NCBI GenBank assembly: GCA_002083555.1
Contig: MSXN01000005.1
Coordinates: 206,780 to 270,779, forward strand
Direction: 5' to 3'
Origin: Nitrospira sp. ST-bin5
GTDB taxonomy: Bacteria; Nitrospirota; Nitrospiria; Nitrospirales; Nitrospiraceae
DNA: 64,000 bases
Below are positions 24,914 through 32,599 of this stretch, piece after piece (the first letter of the stretch is position 1; each line of letters opens with the position of its first letter). Made by a program: the position numbers and the translations under genes. The notes beneath the pieces were generated by a model that was not told the DNA's origin, ran no database searches, and worked only from the letters and a program-made list of their open reading frames with translations.

Positions 24914-25351
24914 ATGACATCCCAACGTACAATTGGCTGGCTCGCAAAATCGGCTGGGGTGTGTATCCAAACAGTTCGGTACTATGAGAAGCGGAAACTC
25001 CTCTCACCAAGCGGCCGTCGACCATCCGGATATCGTATCTATGACCACGAGGCATTGACACGTCTCCGTTTCATCAGGAACGCGCAAACGCTCGGGTTCA
25101 CACTTCGAGAGATCGACGAATTGCTCAACCTGCGGGTCACGACGGGGACGCGTTGCGAGGACGTGCAGCGAAAGGCTGAAGCCAAATTGCAGACCGTTGA
25201 AGCCAAGATACTAGACTTGCAGACCTTGGTCCGAGCCTTGCGCGGCTTAATTCGCACCTGTCGAGCCTGGCAACCGATCAATCGTTGCCAGATTGTGAGT
25301 CATTTGGAGAAAACAGAGGGCACCACAACCCAGGTCAACAGGAGAGCGTGA
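24914..25351 (+). CDS. MerR-family metal-responsive regulator
   Basis: 145 aa with the N-terminal winged helix (IGWLAKSAGVCIQTVRYYEKRKLL...RIY), a dimer helix, and a metal site. Cys81, Cys116 and Cys125 (the last two spaced C-x8-C) match in number and spacing the Hg(II)-binding triad C82/C117/C126 of classical MerR, so mercury, lead or arsenic-type thiophilic metal sensing is likely. An extra Cys17 lies in the HTH. AAGGAG precedes the ATG, and a long-spacer promoter lies just upstream. Transcribed with the AhpD-like and DsrE-like genes that follow. Confidence 0.88.
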   Translation: MTSQRTIGWLAKSAGVCIQTVRYYEKRKLLSPSGRRPSGYRIYDHEALTRLRFIRNAQTLGFTLREIDELLNLRVTTGTRCEDVQRKAEAKLQTVEAKILDLQTLVRALRGLIRTCRAWQPINRCQIVSHLEKTEGTTTQVNRRA

Positions 25352-25354
25352 ATC

Positions 25355-25741
25355 ATGCCATCCCACCAGCACAGTGCCTTTGCAGGATTTCGCCGTCTTA
25401 GCCCTAAGGTCACAGGCGCGTTGCTTCGCATGCGCCAGGAGACGTATCGCGACGGGGCGGTTCCGGCCAAGTACAAGCTGTTGACTGCCATGGCCATTTC
25501 GATCGCCATTCGATGTGAACCTTGCATTCAGGCTTATGTGCAGATGGCGGTCGACAAAGGAATTTCGCAGCAAGAATTGGTTGAATTCCTTGAGGTTGCT
25601 ATGACCATGCAAGGCTGTCCGGGTGAGGAGTGGGCACTCAAAGCCTATGCCTTGTACAAAGAGTGTCTGGATCATGGCTCACCCTCAACGACATCCGGCT
25701 GCTGCGATCATCGGACAACGACTCAGGCGGATGGGAGGTGA
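25355..25741 (+). CDS. AhpD-like carboxymuconolactone decarboxylase family protein
   Basis: 128-aa all-helical protein with the AhpD motif CEPCIQAYVQMA (Cys54-x2-Cys57), the redox pair used by alkylhydroperoxidase D-type proteins. The C-terminus carries an extra CCD motif (SGCCDH). It starts 3 bp after merR, so it is probably part of the metal-responsive operon. The substrate is unknown; thiol-based detoxification is a reasonable guess. Confidence 0.85.
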   Translation: MPSHQHSAFAGFRRLSPKVTGALLRMRQETYRDGAVPAKYKLLTAMAISIAIRCEPCIQAYVQMAVDKGISQQELVEFLEVAMTMQGCPGEEWALKAYALYKECLDHGSPSTTSGCCDHRTTTQADGR

Positions 25742-25745
25742 CACG

Positions 25746-26285
25746 ATGAGCCGACGAACCAGTTCTGTGATTGTGGCGATGTGTGTGTGGTTGATCGGGA
25801 GCGCTGGCCTTGGGATTCAGCAGGTGTCAGCCGCCAACATTCTGATCCACACGAAAACGTCGCTCGCGCTGGATGATGCGCAGATCTGCGCAGTGCCGAA
25901 TGTCGCCTGGGCCGCAGTCAAGGCGGGGCACAGGGTCACGGTTCTGGTTGATGCGAGCGCAGTGACGTCGGTGACGAAAGGCTTCGGCTGGTTCAGACGG
26001 CTGATCGGGTCCGAGTCAACCGCGTTGGATCGTGCTGGTTTGCCAGATTGGGAGCGGGAGGGTCTTTCCGAACAAATGGACGTACCGCTGGAACAGATCC
26101 CACACAATTACGGCGAGTATTTCGACTTTCTCAAGAATAATCTGGGCGTCAAGGTTTATGGGAATCAGACGATGATGCAGCTCTACAAGATCGATCCGGA
26201 ACGGGTCGCCGATTCGGTCACTCCCATTCCACTGGCTAAGATAGTGCAGTTGTTCGAGGCAGCGGACCGGATACTCGTCTATTGA
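25746..26285 (+). CDS. secreted DsrE-like protein
   Basis: 179 aa from ATG 25746, beginning a signal peptide (VIVAMCVWLIGSAGLGIQQVSA). The mature part resembles the DsrE/DsrF fold: NILIHTKTSLALDDAQICAVPNVAWAAVKAGHRVTVLVDASAV, with a long insertion and a C-terminal LYKIDPERVADSV...IVQLFEAADRILVY. DsrE-fold proteins carry sulfur or small thiols; here it is probably periplasmic. Translated 4 bp after the AhpD-like gene. The fold assignment is moderately certain, the function unknown. Confidence 0.75.
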   Translation: MSRRTSSVIVAMCVWLIGSAGLGIQQVSAANILIHTKTSLALDDAQICAVPNVAWAAVKAGHRVTVLVDASAVTSVTKGFGWFRRLIGSESTALDRAGLPDWEREGLSEQMDVPLEQIPHNYGEYFDFLKNNLGVKVYGNQTMMQLYKIDPERVADSVTPIPLAKIVQLFEAADRILVY

Positions 26286-26354
26286 GGTATCATCCTTGAT
26301 TTCGCATTGCCGATCGACAACCCCCGAGCTAGCCAGACGGCGTACCAGTGGTTC

Positions 26355-26732
26355 TTAATGGCGCACCCGATTCCTGAAATATTTCCAGACATCAATCGTA
26401 TCGAGCACCAGGGAGATGGCCATGGAGACCGACAAGATGAGCAAATACTGTTTGAATGACGCTTCAACGGTTGGAATCTTGATCACGACATAGGCCAGCA
26501 GCGGGACCCATGGGACGTGGCCGAGCCCAAGGATCTTGGTGAATCCATATCGCGCATAAAGCCCCATCATCAGCATCGCGCTTGCGAGAAAATTCATGAA
26601 GATGAGCTGGGCGACCGTTTCCTTCCAGAAGGCCAGACTGGCCATGTTGACGAGCATGAGAAACAGTACCCACAGGGAGACCCATACGGGTTGCTCCATC
26701 AATTCAATAAAAAATCGTAACGGGTTTCTCAT
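26355..26732 (-). CDS. small four-helix membrane protein (copy 1)
   Basis: 125 aa from ATG 26732 (MRNPLRFFIELMEQPVWVS). Four hydrophobic segments fill most of it. It is clearly homologous to the protein at 31230-31628: both have RNPL-FFI-LM-QP-WVS, SAMLMMGLYA and ILGLGH. A GTG frame 48 bp upstream is less likely since it has no ribosome-binding site. It lies downstream of a DsrE gene, as does its paralogue. Function unknown. Confidence 0.82.
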   Translation of the reverse strand: MRNPLRFFIELMEQPVWVSLWVLFLMLVNMASLAFWKETVAQLIFMNFLASAMLMMGLYARYGFTKILGLGHVPWVPLLAYVVIKIPTVEASFKQYLLILSVSMAISLVLDTIDVWKYFRNRVRH

Positions 26733-26789
26733 ACCTGAATTTCTTCTGATGATTGGGATCAGCGGTGTGTTGGTGATCACTGATAAGGA

Positions 26790-26831
26790 GCGGACACCCG
26801 GCCGGCTCGATTGCGCCGGCCGGATGTCCGC
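26790..26831 (-). terminator. long GC-rich hairpin after DsrE copy 1
   Basis: A 17-bp stem with one mismatch (26790-26806 with 26815-26831), 8-nt loop, core CCGGCCGGC. It is located between the DsrE gene and the membrane-protein gene on the minus strand. No T-tract: it may terminate partially or stabilise the upstream mRNA. Confidence 0.55.
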
Positions 26832-26843
26832 TGGTCTAGGGCA

Positions 26844-27200
26844 CTAGAACGTGATGACCTGATACCCCTGTGAGACCAGCTTCTTGAAGCTCGGATGGCC
26901 GTCGTATTCACCAGCCAGCTTCACTCCGCAGGCCACGACTTTGTCCTTCACACCAAAAGCCCCGGCGCAAAAGTCGCACGCCCCGCTGATGCGATCTTTC
27001 ACCGCCACGTAGAGCCCGTGGGCCATGTGATCGGGCTTCTCCAGTTCTGGAATCCACTTGGACCCGGCGCCATCGAAAATGAGTTGAACGTCGTCGTGCG
27101 CGTCCTTGAACTCCTTCACGGCTTCCATCGCATTGACCACCCGTCCCAATCCCTCATGGGTGTCGGTGTCGGCTAAGACCACGATCGCAACTTTGGACAT
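26844..27200 (-). CDS. DsrE-family protein (copy 1)
   Basis: 118-aa cytoplasmic DsrE-fold protein (MSKVAIVVLADTDTHEGLGRVVNAMEAV..., VQLIFDGAGSKWIPEL, GACDFCAGAFGVKD). The CDFC pair aligns with CGC of copy 2. DsrE-type proteins bind or relay sulfane sulfur in known systems. Ribosome-binding site GAAAGGAG lies upstream of ATG 27200. A weak CRP-type site (27317-27334) lies about 120 bp upstream. Confidence 0.88.
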   Translation of the reverse strand: MSKVAIVVLADTDTHEGLGRVVNAMEAVKEFKDAHDDVQLIFDGAGSKWIPELEKPDHMAHGLYVAVKDRISGACDFCAGAFGVKDKVVACGVKLAGEYDGHPSFKKLVSQGYQVITF

Positions 27201-27316
27201 GCTGTACTCCTTTCAGAACAAACAGGTGAATGATGAAAAGGTCCGCCTCATGTATAGGGCGGACGCGGCATCATGCCGCGATGATCTCGCATGCTATTGC
27301 GCAACTCTCAGGATTT

Positions 27317-27334
27317 CTGTGGGCTGGATTACAA
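27317..27334. promoter_or_regulatory. CRP-type palindrome, site E (weak)
   Basis: CTGTGGGCTGGATTACAA shares the core layout TGTnn-N6-TTACA with the other sites. It lies between the divergent DsrE copy 1 and the zinc-ribbon gene. The weakest of the eight. Confidence 0.35.
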
Positions 27335-27358
27335 CTGAATGGAGAAAGAATGCCGGGG

Positions 27359-27376
27359 ACGTGAGCTGCCTTACAG
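27359..27376. promoter_or_regulatory. CRP-type palindrome, site F
   Basis: ACGTGAGCTGCCTTACAG: the right half is perfect and the left matches from GTGAGC. It is about 75-90 bp before the zinc-ribbon ATG (27449), a normal activator position. Confidence 0.55.
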
Positions 27377-27448
27377 ATCAGCGCCGAGAAGCCCGCTAGG
27401 ATCGCGCGCAGGATAGCTACACTTCTCCCATCCACAAGGAGGTGAACC

Positions 27449-27661
27449 ATGACCTGCGAACGATGCAACGGGCTGATGGTGCGGGAACAGATTTGCGATC
27501 TTCAGGGGCGGAGCAGCAGCCTGTGCGTAGACGGCTATCGCTGCCTGCTCTGTGGCGATCTGGTCGATGCAATGATTCTCGACAACAGACAGCGCTCGCT
27601 CAATGGAGTCGAAACATTCAACAGAACTAGACCACGTATCCCACAGGTCGTGACGGCATAA
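27449..27661 (+). CDS. small zinc-ribbon-like protein
   Basis: 70 aa with two CxxC pairs (Cys3/Cys6 and Cys32/Cys35) and further Cys16 and Cys26, giving a compact zinc-ribbon or metal-binding fold (MTCERCNGLM ... YRCLLCGDLVD). AAGGAGGTGAACC precedes the ATG, one of the strongest ribosome-binding sites here. Short proteins of this type are common next to stress genes. Function unknown. Confidence 0.8.
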   Translation: MTCERCNGLMVREQICDLQGRSSSLCVDGYRCLLCGDLVDAMILDNRQRSLNGVETFNRTRPRIPQVVTA

Positions 27662-27699
27662 GAGACAAGAAACATCAACTCAAGAAAGGAGGTAAAATC

Positions 27700-27843
27700 A
27701 TGCCACTCGCACAACTCAAAGGACTCAGCGGCTATCTCAGCATGGAGCAAAAGCAGGAGCTGATTCGAAAGGTGACGGATGCAATCGTCTCGGTCGAAGG
27801 AGAAGGATTGCGGCCCGTGACCTGGGTGATTGTTGAGGATGTC
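27700..27843 (+). pseudogene. 5' fragment of a 4-oxalocrotonate tautomerase-like gene
   Basis: Strong ribosome-binding site (AAAGGAGG) and MPLAQLKGLSGYLSMEQKQ..., with Pro2 as the catalytic amino-terminal proline, then VTDAIVSVEGEGLRPVTWVIVEDV. Family members continue with a WGIGG-type segment, but here the homology stops at about residue 48 and the frame runs into antisense sequence of a GAF-domain gene. The frame stays open to 28242, but that tail is antisense translation. Likely a non-functional remnant created by recombination. Confidence 0.65.
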
Positions 27844-27847
27844 CCGT

Positions 27848-28426
27848 TAAACGAGCCCGAAGAATATCGATTTCCTCAAGCGCTCTGGCGTTCGCAATGC
27901 TCACGGCCGCATAGTCGGCAAACATCCGCAGCCATTCGAACGCCTCTGTATCGAGCAGTCCGCGATCAAAGAGCGCCAGGACTCCGAGCACGTCACCCCG
28001 GAAGATTAGAGGGTGTGCCGCAAACGTCCGAATACCCTCCCGTGAAAACCAGGAAGGATCGGCAATCCACTCCTCGTCGCCTTGAATTTCGGCAAGCCAG
28101 AGAGCTTCTCCGTTCATCGCCACGCGTCCGATCTTGCGCTCGCCGATCAGGCAGCGATGAAAGGATCCGTCAAGGCGGCCGTAATCAGCCTGCGGATCGT
28201 GTGGGACGCCGGCGCTCGCCGCGAGGTGCAAGGACCTTGTGAGGTCGGAGGTCTCGTTCCGACTGCGACACACCTCGCAGAGCGAATCCCGCTCGGCGAG
28301 CCAGATACGAGTTAGAACGGTGTTCGGGCACTGTGCAATGCCATCAGTGATGGTTCGCAGCACGTCTCGGAGCGCGCGCTGACGGGCGGTCGCAACCATG
28401 ACCTGGGGAAGTTGGTGGGGATTCAT
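27848..28426 (-). pseudogene. 5' fragment of a GAF-domain (FhlA/sigma-54 activator type) gene
   Basis: From ATG 28426 the product reads as a GAF domain: LRTITDGIAQCPNTVLTRIWL, HLAASAGVPHDPQ, LIGERKIGRVAMNGEALWLAEI, IRTFAAHPLIFRGDVLGVLALFDR, FEWLRMFADYAAVSIANARALEEIDILRARL. In homologues this linker leads to a sigma-54 AAA+ domain. Here homology ends exactly where the antisense tautomerase fragment begins (about 27845). The frame stays open to 27737 through antisense sequence. Probably a truncated regulator. Confidence 0.65.
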
Positions 28427-28640
28427 AGTCGTGAGACTACGAGACCTCGAAAGAATACGCAACGAGTAATCGTAGATTATGAAATATCGTAGCGCTCTGT
28501 GATCGGCAAATCCCTACATCTATTTATACTTTTCAACTAGTTATCTATCAAGCTCCGCTCGGCACACTACCTGCTGTAGACGAGTGTAACCGCAGCAACC
28601 GGCGCGCGGATCTACTCATCAATCAACCCAAGGAGGCATC

Positions 28641-29210
28641 ATGAACCGCATTGCACAACTGGATCCTCAGACCACCACTGGCCAGGCCAAGATTCTCTTC
28701 GATGGCGTCCAGGGAAAATTGGGCGTCGTGCCTAACCTGATTCGAGTACTGGGCAATACGCCCGCTGCGCTCAAAGGTTACCTCAATTTCAGCGCCGCCC
28801 TTGCGGATGGAAGCTTCAGCCCGAAGGTTCGTGAACAGGTCGCGCTCGCGGTCGCCGAGACGAATCAATGCGCATATTGCCTTAGTGCGCACACGTTTAT
28901 CGGCGGCAAGCTGGGGCTGACCCAGCAGGACCTCGCCGAGGCGCGACAGGCCAATGCCGCCGATCCGCGAATCGATGCCATCCTCAAGCTCGCGCACAGC
29001 ATTGTGGTGCAGCGGGGCGAGCTGGGGGCGACGGGCCTCGACCAAGCACGTCGGGCGGGGCTGACCGACAGCGAGATCGTTGAAACGGTGGCCCATGTCG
29101 CGCTGAACATTTTCAGCAACTACATCAACCATATCGCCGGCACTGTCATCGACTTTCCTGAAGTCACACTCACGCATGGGTGCGCTGCCTCTTCTTGCGC
29201 CTGCGGCTAA
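28641..29210 (+). CDS. carboxymuconolactone decarboxylase/AhpD-family peroxidase-related protein
   Basis: 189 aa. AhpD-type core with the redox motif CAYC (Cys77/Cys80) and His84 (QCAYCLSAHTF), preceded by PKVREQVALAVAETN. The C-terminus ends in a cysteine cluster (HGCAASSCACG). AAGGAGG lies upstream of ATG 28641. First gene of a rightward run leading to a hydrolase, DsrE and FMN proteins. Probably a peroxide or thiol detoxification enzyme. Confidence 0.88.
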   Translation: MNRIAQLDPQTTTGQAKILFDGVQGKLGVVPNLIRVLGNTPAALKGYLNFSAALADGSFSPKVREQVALAVAETNQCAYCLSAHTFIGGKLGLTQQDLAEARQANAADPRIDAILKLAHSIVVQRGELGATGLDQARRAGLTDSEIVETVAHVALNIFSNYINHIAGTVIDFPEVTLTHGCAASSCACG

Positions 29211-29274
29211 AGGCAGAAGACTAGTGGAGTCTCAAGGAACGTACCCTGATCAACACCGAAGAAAGGATGCCATC

Positions 29275-30078
29275 ATGACCATGTTTGTTCGATCAATCGT
29301 CGTATCACTCGCAGCTGTTGTCGTGAGTCTTCCCCTGATATCAGTAGTGTACGCACAGGACCCGAAACCGACCGTCCCACACTATACGGGACCACGGGAG
29401 GATGCGCCGGTCCCACGTCCTGGCCTGATACCCAAGAAGGGCCGGGTCGCTGTGGTCGTGACCGATCCACAAAACGACTTCCTGAGCCCGAAGGGGGTGG
29501 CCTGGGGTGTGGTCGGACAGAGCGTGCAGGAAAATCATACGGTCGAACATATCGAGAGTCTCTTCAAGGCTGCCAAGGCAGCCGAGGTGCCGGTCTTCGT
29601 CAGCCCGCACTATTACTATCCGCATGACCATCGGTGGAAGTTCGGCGGCGCGCTGGAAGCGTTGATGCACAACATCGGGATGTTTGATCGGAAAGCGCCT
29701 TTGACGCAGGAGGGTTTTATCGGCTCGGGAGCCGATTGGCTGGACCGCTACAAGCCCTTTATTGAGGACGGTCGTACGGTTGTGACCAGCCCGCACAAGG
29801 TGTTCGGTCCCGAGTCGAACGATCTCATCTTGCAACTTCGAAAGGCCGATGTCAGTCAAGTAATCCTCGCCGGGATGTCCGCCAATCTCTGCACGGAATC
29901 CCATCTGCGCGAGTTGCTGGAAGAGGGATTCGAGGTCGTTGTGGTGACCGATGCCACGGCCGCTGCCAAGCTGCCGGGGTTCGACGGCTATGAGGCGGCC
30001 TTCGTGAATTTCCGTTTGATCGCGAGTGATGTGTGGAACACCGCTCAGACGGTCAAGATTCTCTCGGCGATCAAGTAA
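29275..30078 (+). CDS. periplasmic isochorismatase-like cysteine hydrolase
   Basis: 267 aa from ATG 29275, starting with a clear signal peptide (IVVSLAAVVVSLPLISVVYAQ). The mature part is an isochorismatase-fold hydrolase with the catalytic Asp in VVTDPQNDF, the Lys in TSPHKVFG and the nucleophile Cys in GMSANLCTESHLREL. Most family members are cytoplasmic, so export is unusual. The substrate is unknown. Placed 64 bp after the AhpD-like gene. Confidence 0.87.
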   Translation: MTMFVRSIVVSLAAVVVSLPLISVVYAQDPKPTVPHYTGPREDAPVPRPGLIPKKGRVAVVVTDPQNDFLSPKGVAWGVVGQSVQENHTVEHIESLFKAAKAAEVPVFVSPHYYYPHDHRWKFGGALEALMHNIGMFDRKAPLTQEGFIGSGADWLDRYKPFIEDGRTVVTSPHKVFGPESNDLILQLRKADVSQVILAGMSANLCTESHLRELLEEGFEVVVVTDATAAAKLPGFDGYEAAFVNFRLIASDVWNTAQTVKILSAIK

Positions 30079-30122
30079 TGATTCGTGCCAGTAGTTGCAC
30101 GATCTTTAATAAGGGAGGACCC

Positions 30123-30497
30123 ATGAAAACAGCGATTATTATCATGTCCGATCCGAAGAGCGGCTCAGAGGAAGCACTCGGCCGAGTCTTTAACGCGCTG
30201 GCGCTCGCATCTGAAAGCAAGCAGAAGGGGGATGAGGTGGCCGTGGTGTTCAACGGCGCCGGCACGCGGTGGCCGGCGGAGCTGACCAAGCTGTCGCATC
30301 CGGCTAATGCGCTCTACAACTCGGTTCGCGACGTCGTACAGGGCGCCTCCTGCGGATGCGCGGATGTCTTTGGCGCCAAAGAAGGCGTGGAATCATGCGG
30401 TGTGCCGCTGAAGAAAGATAACGCATTGGCCGGAACGTCCGGCCTCTTGAGCCTGCGCCGGTATGTGACGGACGGGTGGCAGACGATCGTATTTTGA
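30123..30497 (+). CDS. DsrE-family protein (copy 2)
   Basis: 124-aa paralogue of the protein at 26844-27200 (MKTAIIIMSDPKSGSEEALGRVFNALALA..., VVFNGAGTRWPAEL, GASCGCADVFGAKEG). The cysteines in SCGC and ESCG are at the positions expected for sulfur carriage. ATG 30123 has AAGGGAGG upstream. It is followed by a perfect hairpin, just as copy 1 is. Confidence 0.88.
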   Translation: MKTAIIIMSDPKSGSEEALGRVFNALALASESKQKGDEVAVVFNGAGTRWPAELTKLSHPANALYNSVRDVVQGASCGCADVFGAKEGVESCGVPLKKDNALAGTSGLLSLRRYVTDGWQTIVF

Positions 30498-30510
30498 GCC
30501 GTGCTCATGG

Positions 30511-30540
30511 TGGCGGCCGGGAGTTCACTCCCGGCCGCCA
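30511..30540 (+). terminator. perfect GC-rich hairpin after DsrE copy 2
   Basis: A 13-bp perfect stem TGGCGGCCGGGAG / CTCCCGGCCGCCA with a TTCA loop. It begins 14 bp after the DsrE stop. No T-tract follows, so it may attenuate expression or protect the mRNA 3' end. Confidence 0.55.
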
Positions 30541-30570
30541 GGGGGCTGACGGCCTGCGAGGGGAAACACG

Positions 30571-31164
30571 ATGGCAACGAAATATCTCGATCTGACATTT
30601 ACGGATTCGGTATGTCGCGCGCAGCAGCAATACTATGGGCGCACGGGTGCAATCACCGGCGCATCCGAACGGGACCCGCTCGGCCAGGCCGAGGCCGGGT
30701 TCATCGCGGCGCGAGACAGCTTCTACCTGGGGTCTATCAGCGAAAGCGGATGGCCCTACATCCAGCATCGTGGAGGACCTCAGGGATTTTTGCGAGTCAT
30801 CGACGAAAGGACTCTGGCATTCGCCGATTACAAGGGCAACCGACAATTGCTCACGACCGGCAACGTCTCCGTGAACGATCGCGTCGCGCTGTTTCTCATG
30901 GACTATAAGAACCGCGCCCGACTGAAACTTCTTGGTCATGCCCGTGTCGAGGACGCCCGCGTCCATCCGGAACTCGTCGCGCAGATTGCCGATTCGAAGA
31001 TGCGGTCGAGCGTGGAGCGTCTGGTCTTTATCGATGTCGTCTCGTTCGATTGGAACTGCCCGAAACACATCACCCCACTCTATTCCATGGGCGAGGTGGA
31101 AGAGGTCATGGGACCGTTGAAATCCCGTATCGCCGAGCTAGAGGGGCAACCTCGGTCATTTTAA
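30571..31164 (+). CDS. pyridoxamine 5'-phosphate oxidase-family FMN-binding protein
   Basis: 197 aa. A split-barrel flavin-binding fold (FIAARDSFYLGSISESGWPYIQHRGGPQGFLRVID, LAFADYKGNRQLLTTGNVSVNDRVALFLMDY) typical of the broad PPOX family, not of PdxH itself. Likely binds FMN or F420 and reduces or oxidises a small molecule. Follows DsrE copy 2 and a hairpin and precedes the membrane-protein copy 2. Confidence 0.86.
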   Translation: MATKYLDLTFTDSVCRAQQQYYGRTGAITGASERDPLGQAEAGFIAARDSFYLGSISESGWPYIQHRGGPQGFLRVIDERTLAFADYKGNRQLLTTGNVSVNDRVALFLMDYKNRARLKLLGHARVEDARVHPELVAQIADSKMRSSVERLVFIDVVSFDWNCPKHITPLYSMGEVEEVMGPLKSRIAELEGQPRSF

Positions 31165-31229
31165 GACTCGACGATGAGCGGGCGCCTGTCGGTGTAATCA
31201 TCACAGTCATTCGCGAAGGAGGAACGGAG

Positions 31230-31628
31230 ATGGGAACGCGGCATTACTTACGAAATCCTCTATGGTTTTTCATCGACCTGATGCGCCAACCGATATGGGT
31301 CTCCGTCTGGGTGATCGCCCTGATGATTGTCAACCTGGCTGGCGTGGTGTTTTGGAGCGAACCGCTGGCCAAGCTCATCGTGGTCGTTTTCATGCTGTCG
31401 GCCATGCTGATGATGGGGCTCTATGCGGTATTCGGCTTTGAACGGATACTCGGCTTGGGACACATATTCTGGATTCCCTTACTGTGGTATCTCATCATCC
31501 AGCTTCAACAGACTGAAGGGCCGTTTGCCGGCTACCTCGTCGTGCTCTCCCTGGTGATCGGCATTTCGTTGCTCTTCGATATACGCGATGTGTGGATCTA
31601 TCTGTCAGCCAAACGGGTGCGGCCCTGA
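31230..31628 (+). CDS. small four-helix membrane protein (copy 2)
   Basis: 132 aa from ATG 31230 (MGTRHYLRNPLWFFIDLMRQ), with GAAGGAGG upstream. Four membrane segments. Homologous to the protein at 26355-26732 throughout. Genes in both copies sit downstream of a DsrE gene, which suggests a functional link. Function unknown. Confidence 0.83.
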   Translation: MGTRHYLRNPLWFFIDLMRQPIWVSVWVIALMIVNLAGVVFWSEPLAKLIVVVFMLSAMLMMGLYAVFGFERILGLGHIFWIPLLWYLIIQLQQTEGPFAGYLVVLSLVIGISLLFDIRDVWIYLSAKRVRP

Positions 31629-31669
31629 GTTGTTGTCTGTAGCCTTATAAGAGAAGGAGCGAAGTAATC

Positions 31670-32527
31670 ATGACACATTCTTCATCAGCCATCCTGGGCC
31701 ATACGATTCATGGGCAAGGCATCGAGAAGGTACTGCTGTTGCATCACTGGATGGGTGATGCAGGAAGTTACGATCCTCTGATTCCTTACCTCAACCCGGT
31801 CACCTATACCTACGCGTTTGCAGATGTGCGAGGGTATGGCACGTCGCGGCATCTTTCGGGCGCGTACAGCGTGGACGAGGTAGCGGAGGATGCGTTTGAT
31901 CTGGCCGACAGCCTCGGTTGGACCGACTTCCATGTCATCGGGCATTCGATGTCGGGTATGGTTGTGCAACGGATGTTGGTCGATGATTGGATTTCCGGTG
32001 TGAAACGGATCAAGAGCGCGATCGCGATTACGCCGGTGTCTGCTGATGGCTATCCTGCCGACGAAGGAACTAAGAAATTTCTCTGGGACTTGATCCACGA
32101 GCCTGAACTGACGGAACAGGGCTTCTTTATGCTCACTGGACAGCGGCTCCTTCCGGCTTGGGGACGGATGAAGACGAACCGGCATCTCCAAACCTCTACG
32201 AAAGAAGCCGTCAAGGGTTACTACCGGATGTGGTTGGAAACCGACTTTTCCGAGGAGGTCCGCAGAGCCAAGGTCGATATACCATTGCTGGTGATTGGCG
32301 GGCGGCAGGATCTCCCTGGTTTCCAAGAGGAGCACCTGAGAAAGACCGTCGGCGGCTGGTTTCCGAACGTGGAGTTCACGTTTATCACAGACGCCGGCCA
32401 CTTCCCGATGGACGAGACGCCGGTGTATCTGGCGAGTCTTATCGAGCGTTTTCTGGACACCCGTCGTGGCGCCCGCCATGAGAAACAGGCGCTTAGGCAC
32501 ATGGATTCAGTACTCAATGCGGTTTAA
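31670..32527 (+). CDS. alpha/beta hydrolase
   Basis: 285 aa. Alpha/beta-hydrolase fold with nucleophile Ser93 in GHSMSG and the late His in DAGHFPMDETP; oxyanion region LLLHHWMGDAGSYD. AAGGAG lies upstream. Substrate unknown; the SDR-family gene that follows suggests joint work on a carbonyl or ester compound. Confidence 0.9.
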   Translation: MTHSSSAILGHTIHGQGIEKVLLLHHWMGDAGSYDPLIPYLNPVTYTYAFADVRGYGTSRHLSGAYSVDEVAEDAFDLADSLGWTDFHVIGHSMSGMVVQRMLVDDWISGVKRIKSAIAITPVSADGYPADEGTKKFLWDLIHEPELTEQGFFMLTGQRLLPAWGRMKTNRHLQTSTKEAVKGYYRMWLETDFSEEVRRAKVDIPLLVIGGRQDLPGFQEEHLRKTVGGWFPNVEFTFITDAGHFPMDETPVYLASLIERFLDTRRGARHEKQALRHMDSVLNAV

Positions 32528-32599
32528 CGATCCAGCGTTATTCATTCATCAAGGTCTCGTCTTGGTTGTTAACTAGGGCTCTGATCATGGAGGTCATCA

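Noticed and set aside
31193..31205. TGTAATCATCACA as another CRP-type site
   Set aside because: The half-sites are 3 bp apart, not 6, and it overlaps the end of a gene run.
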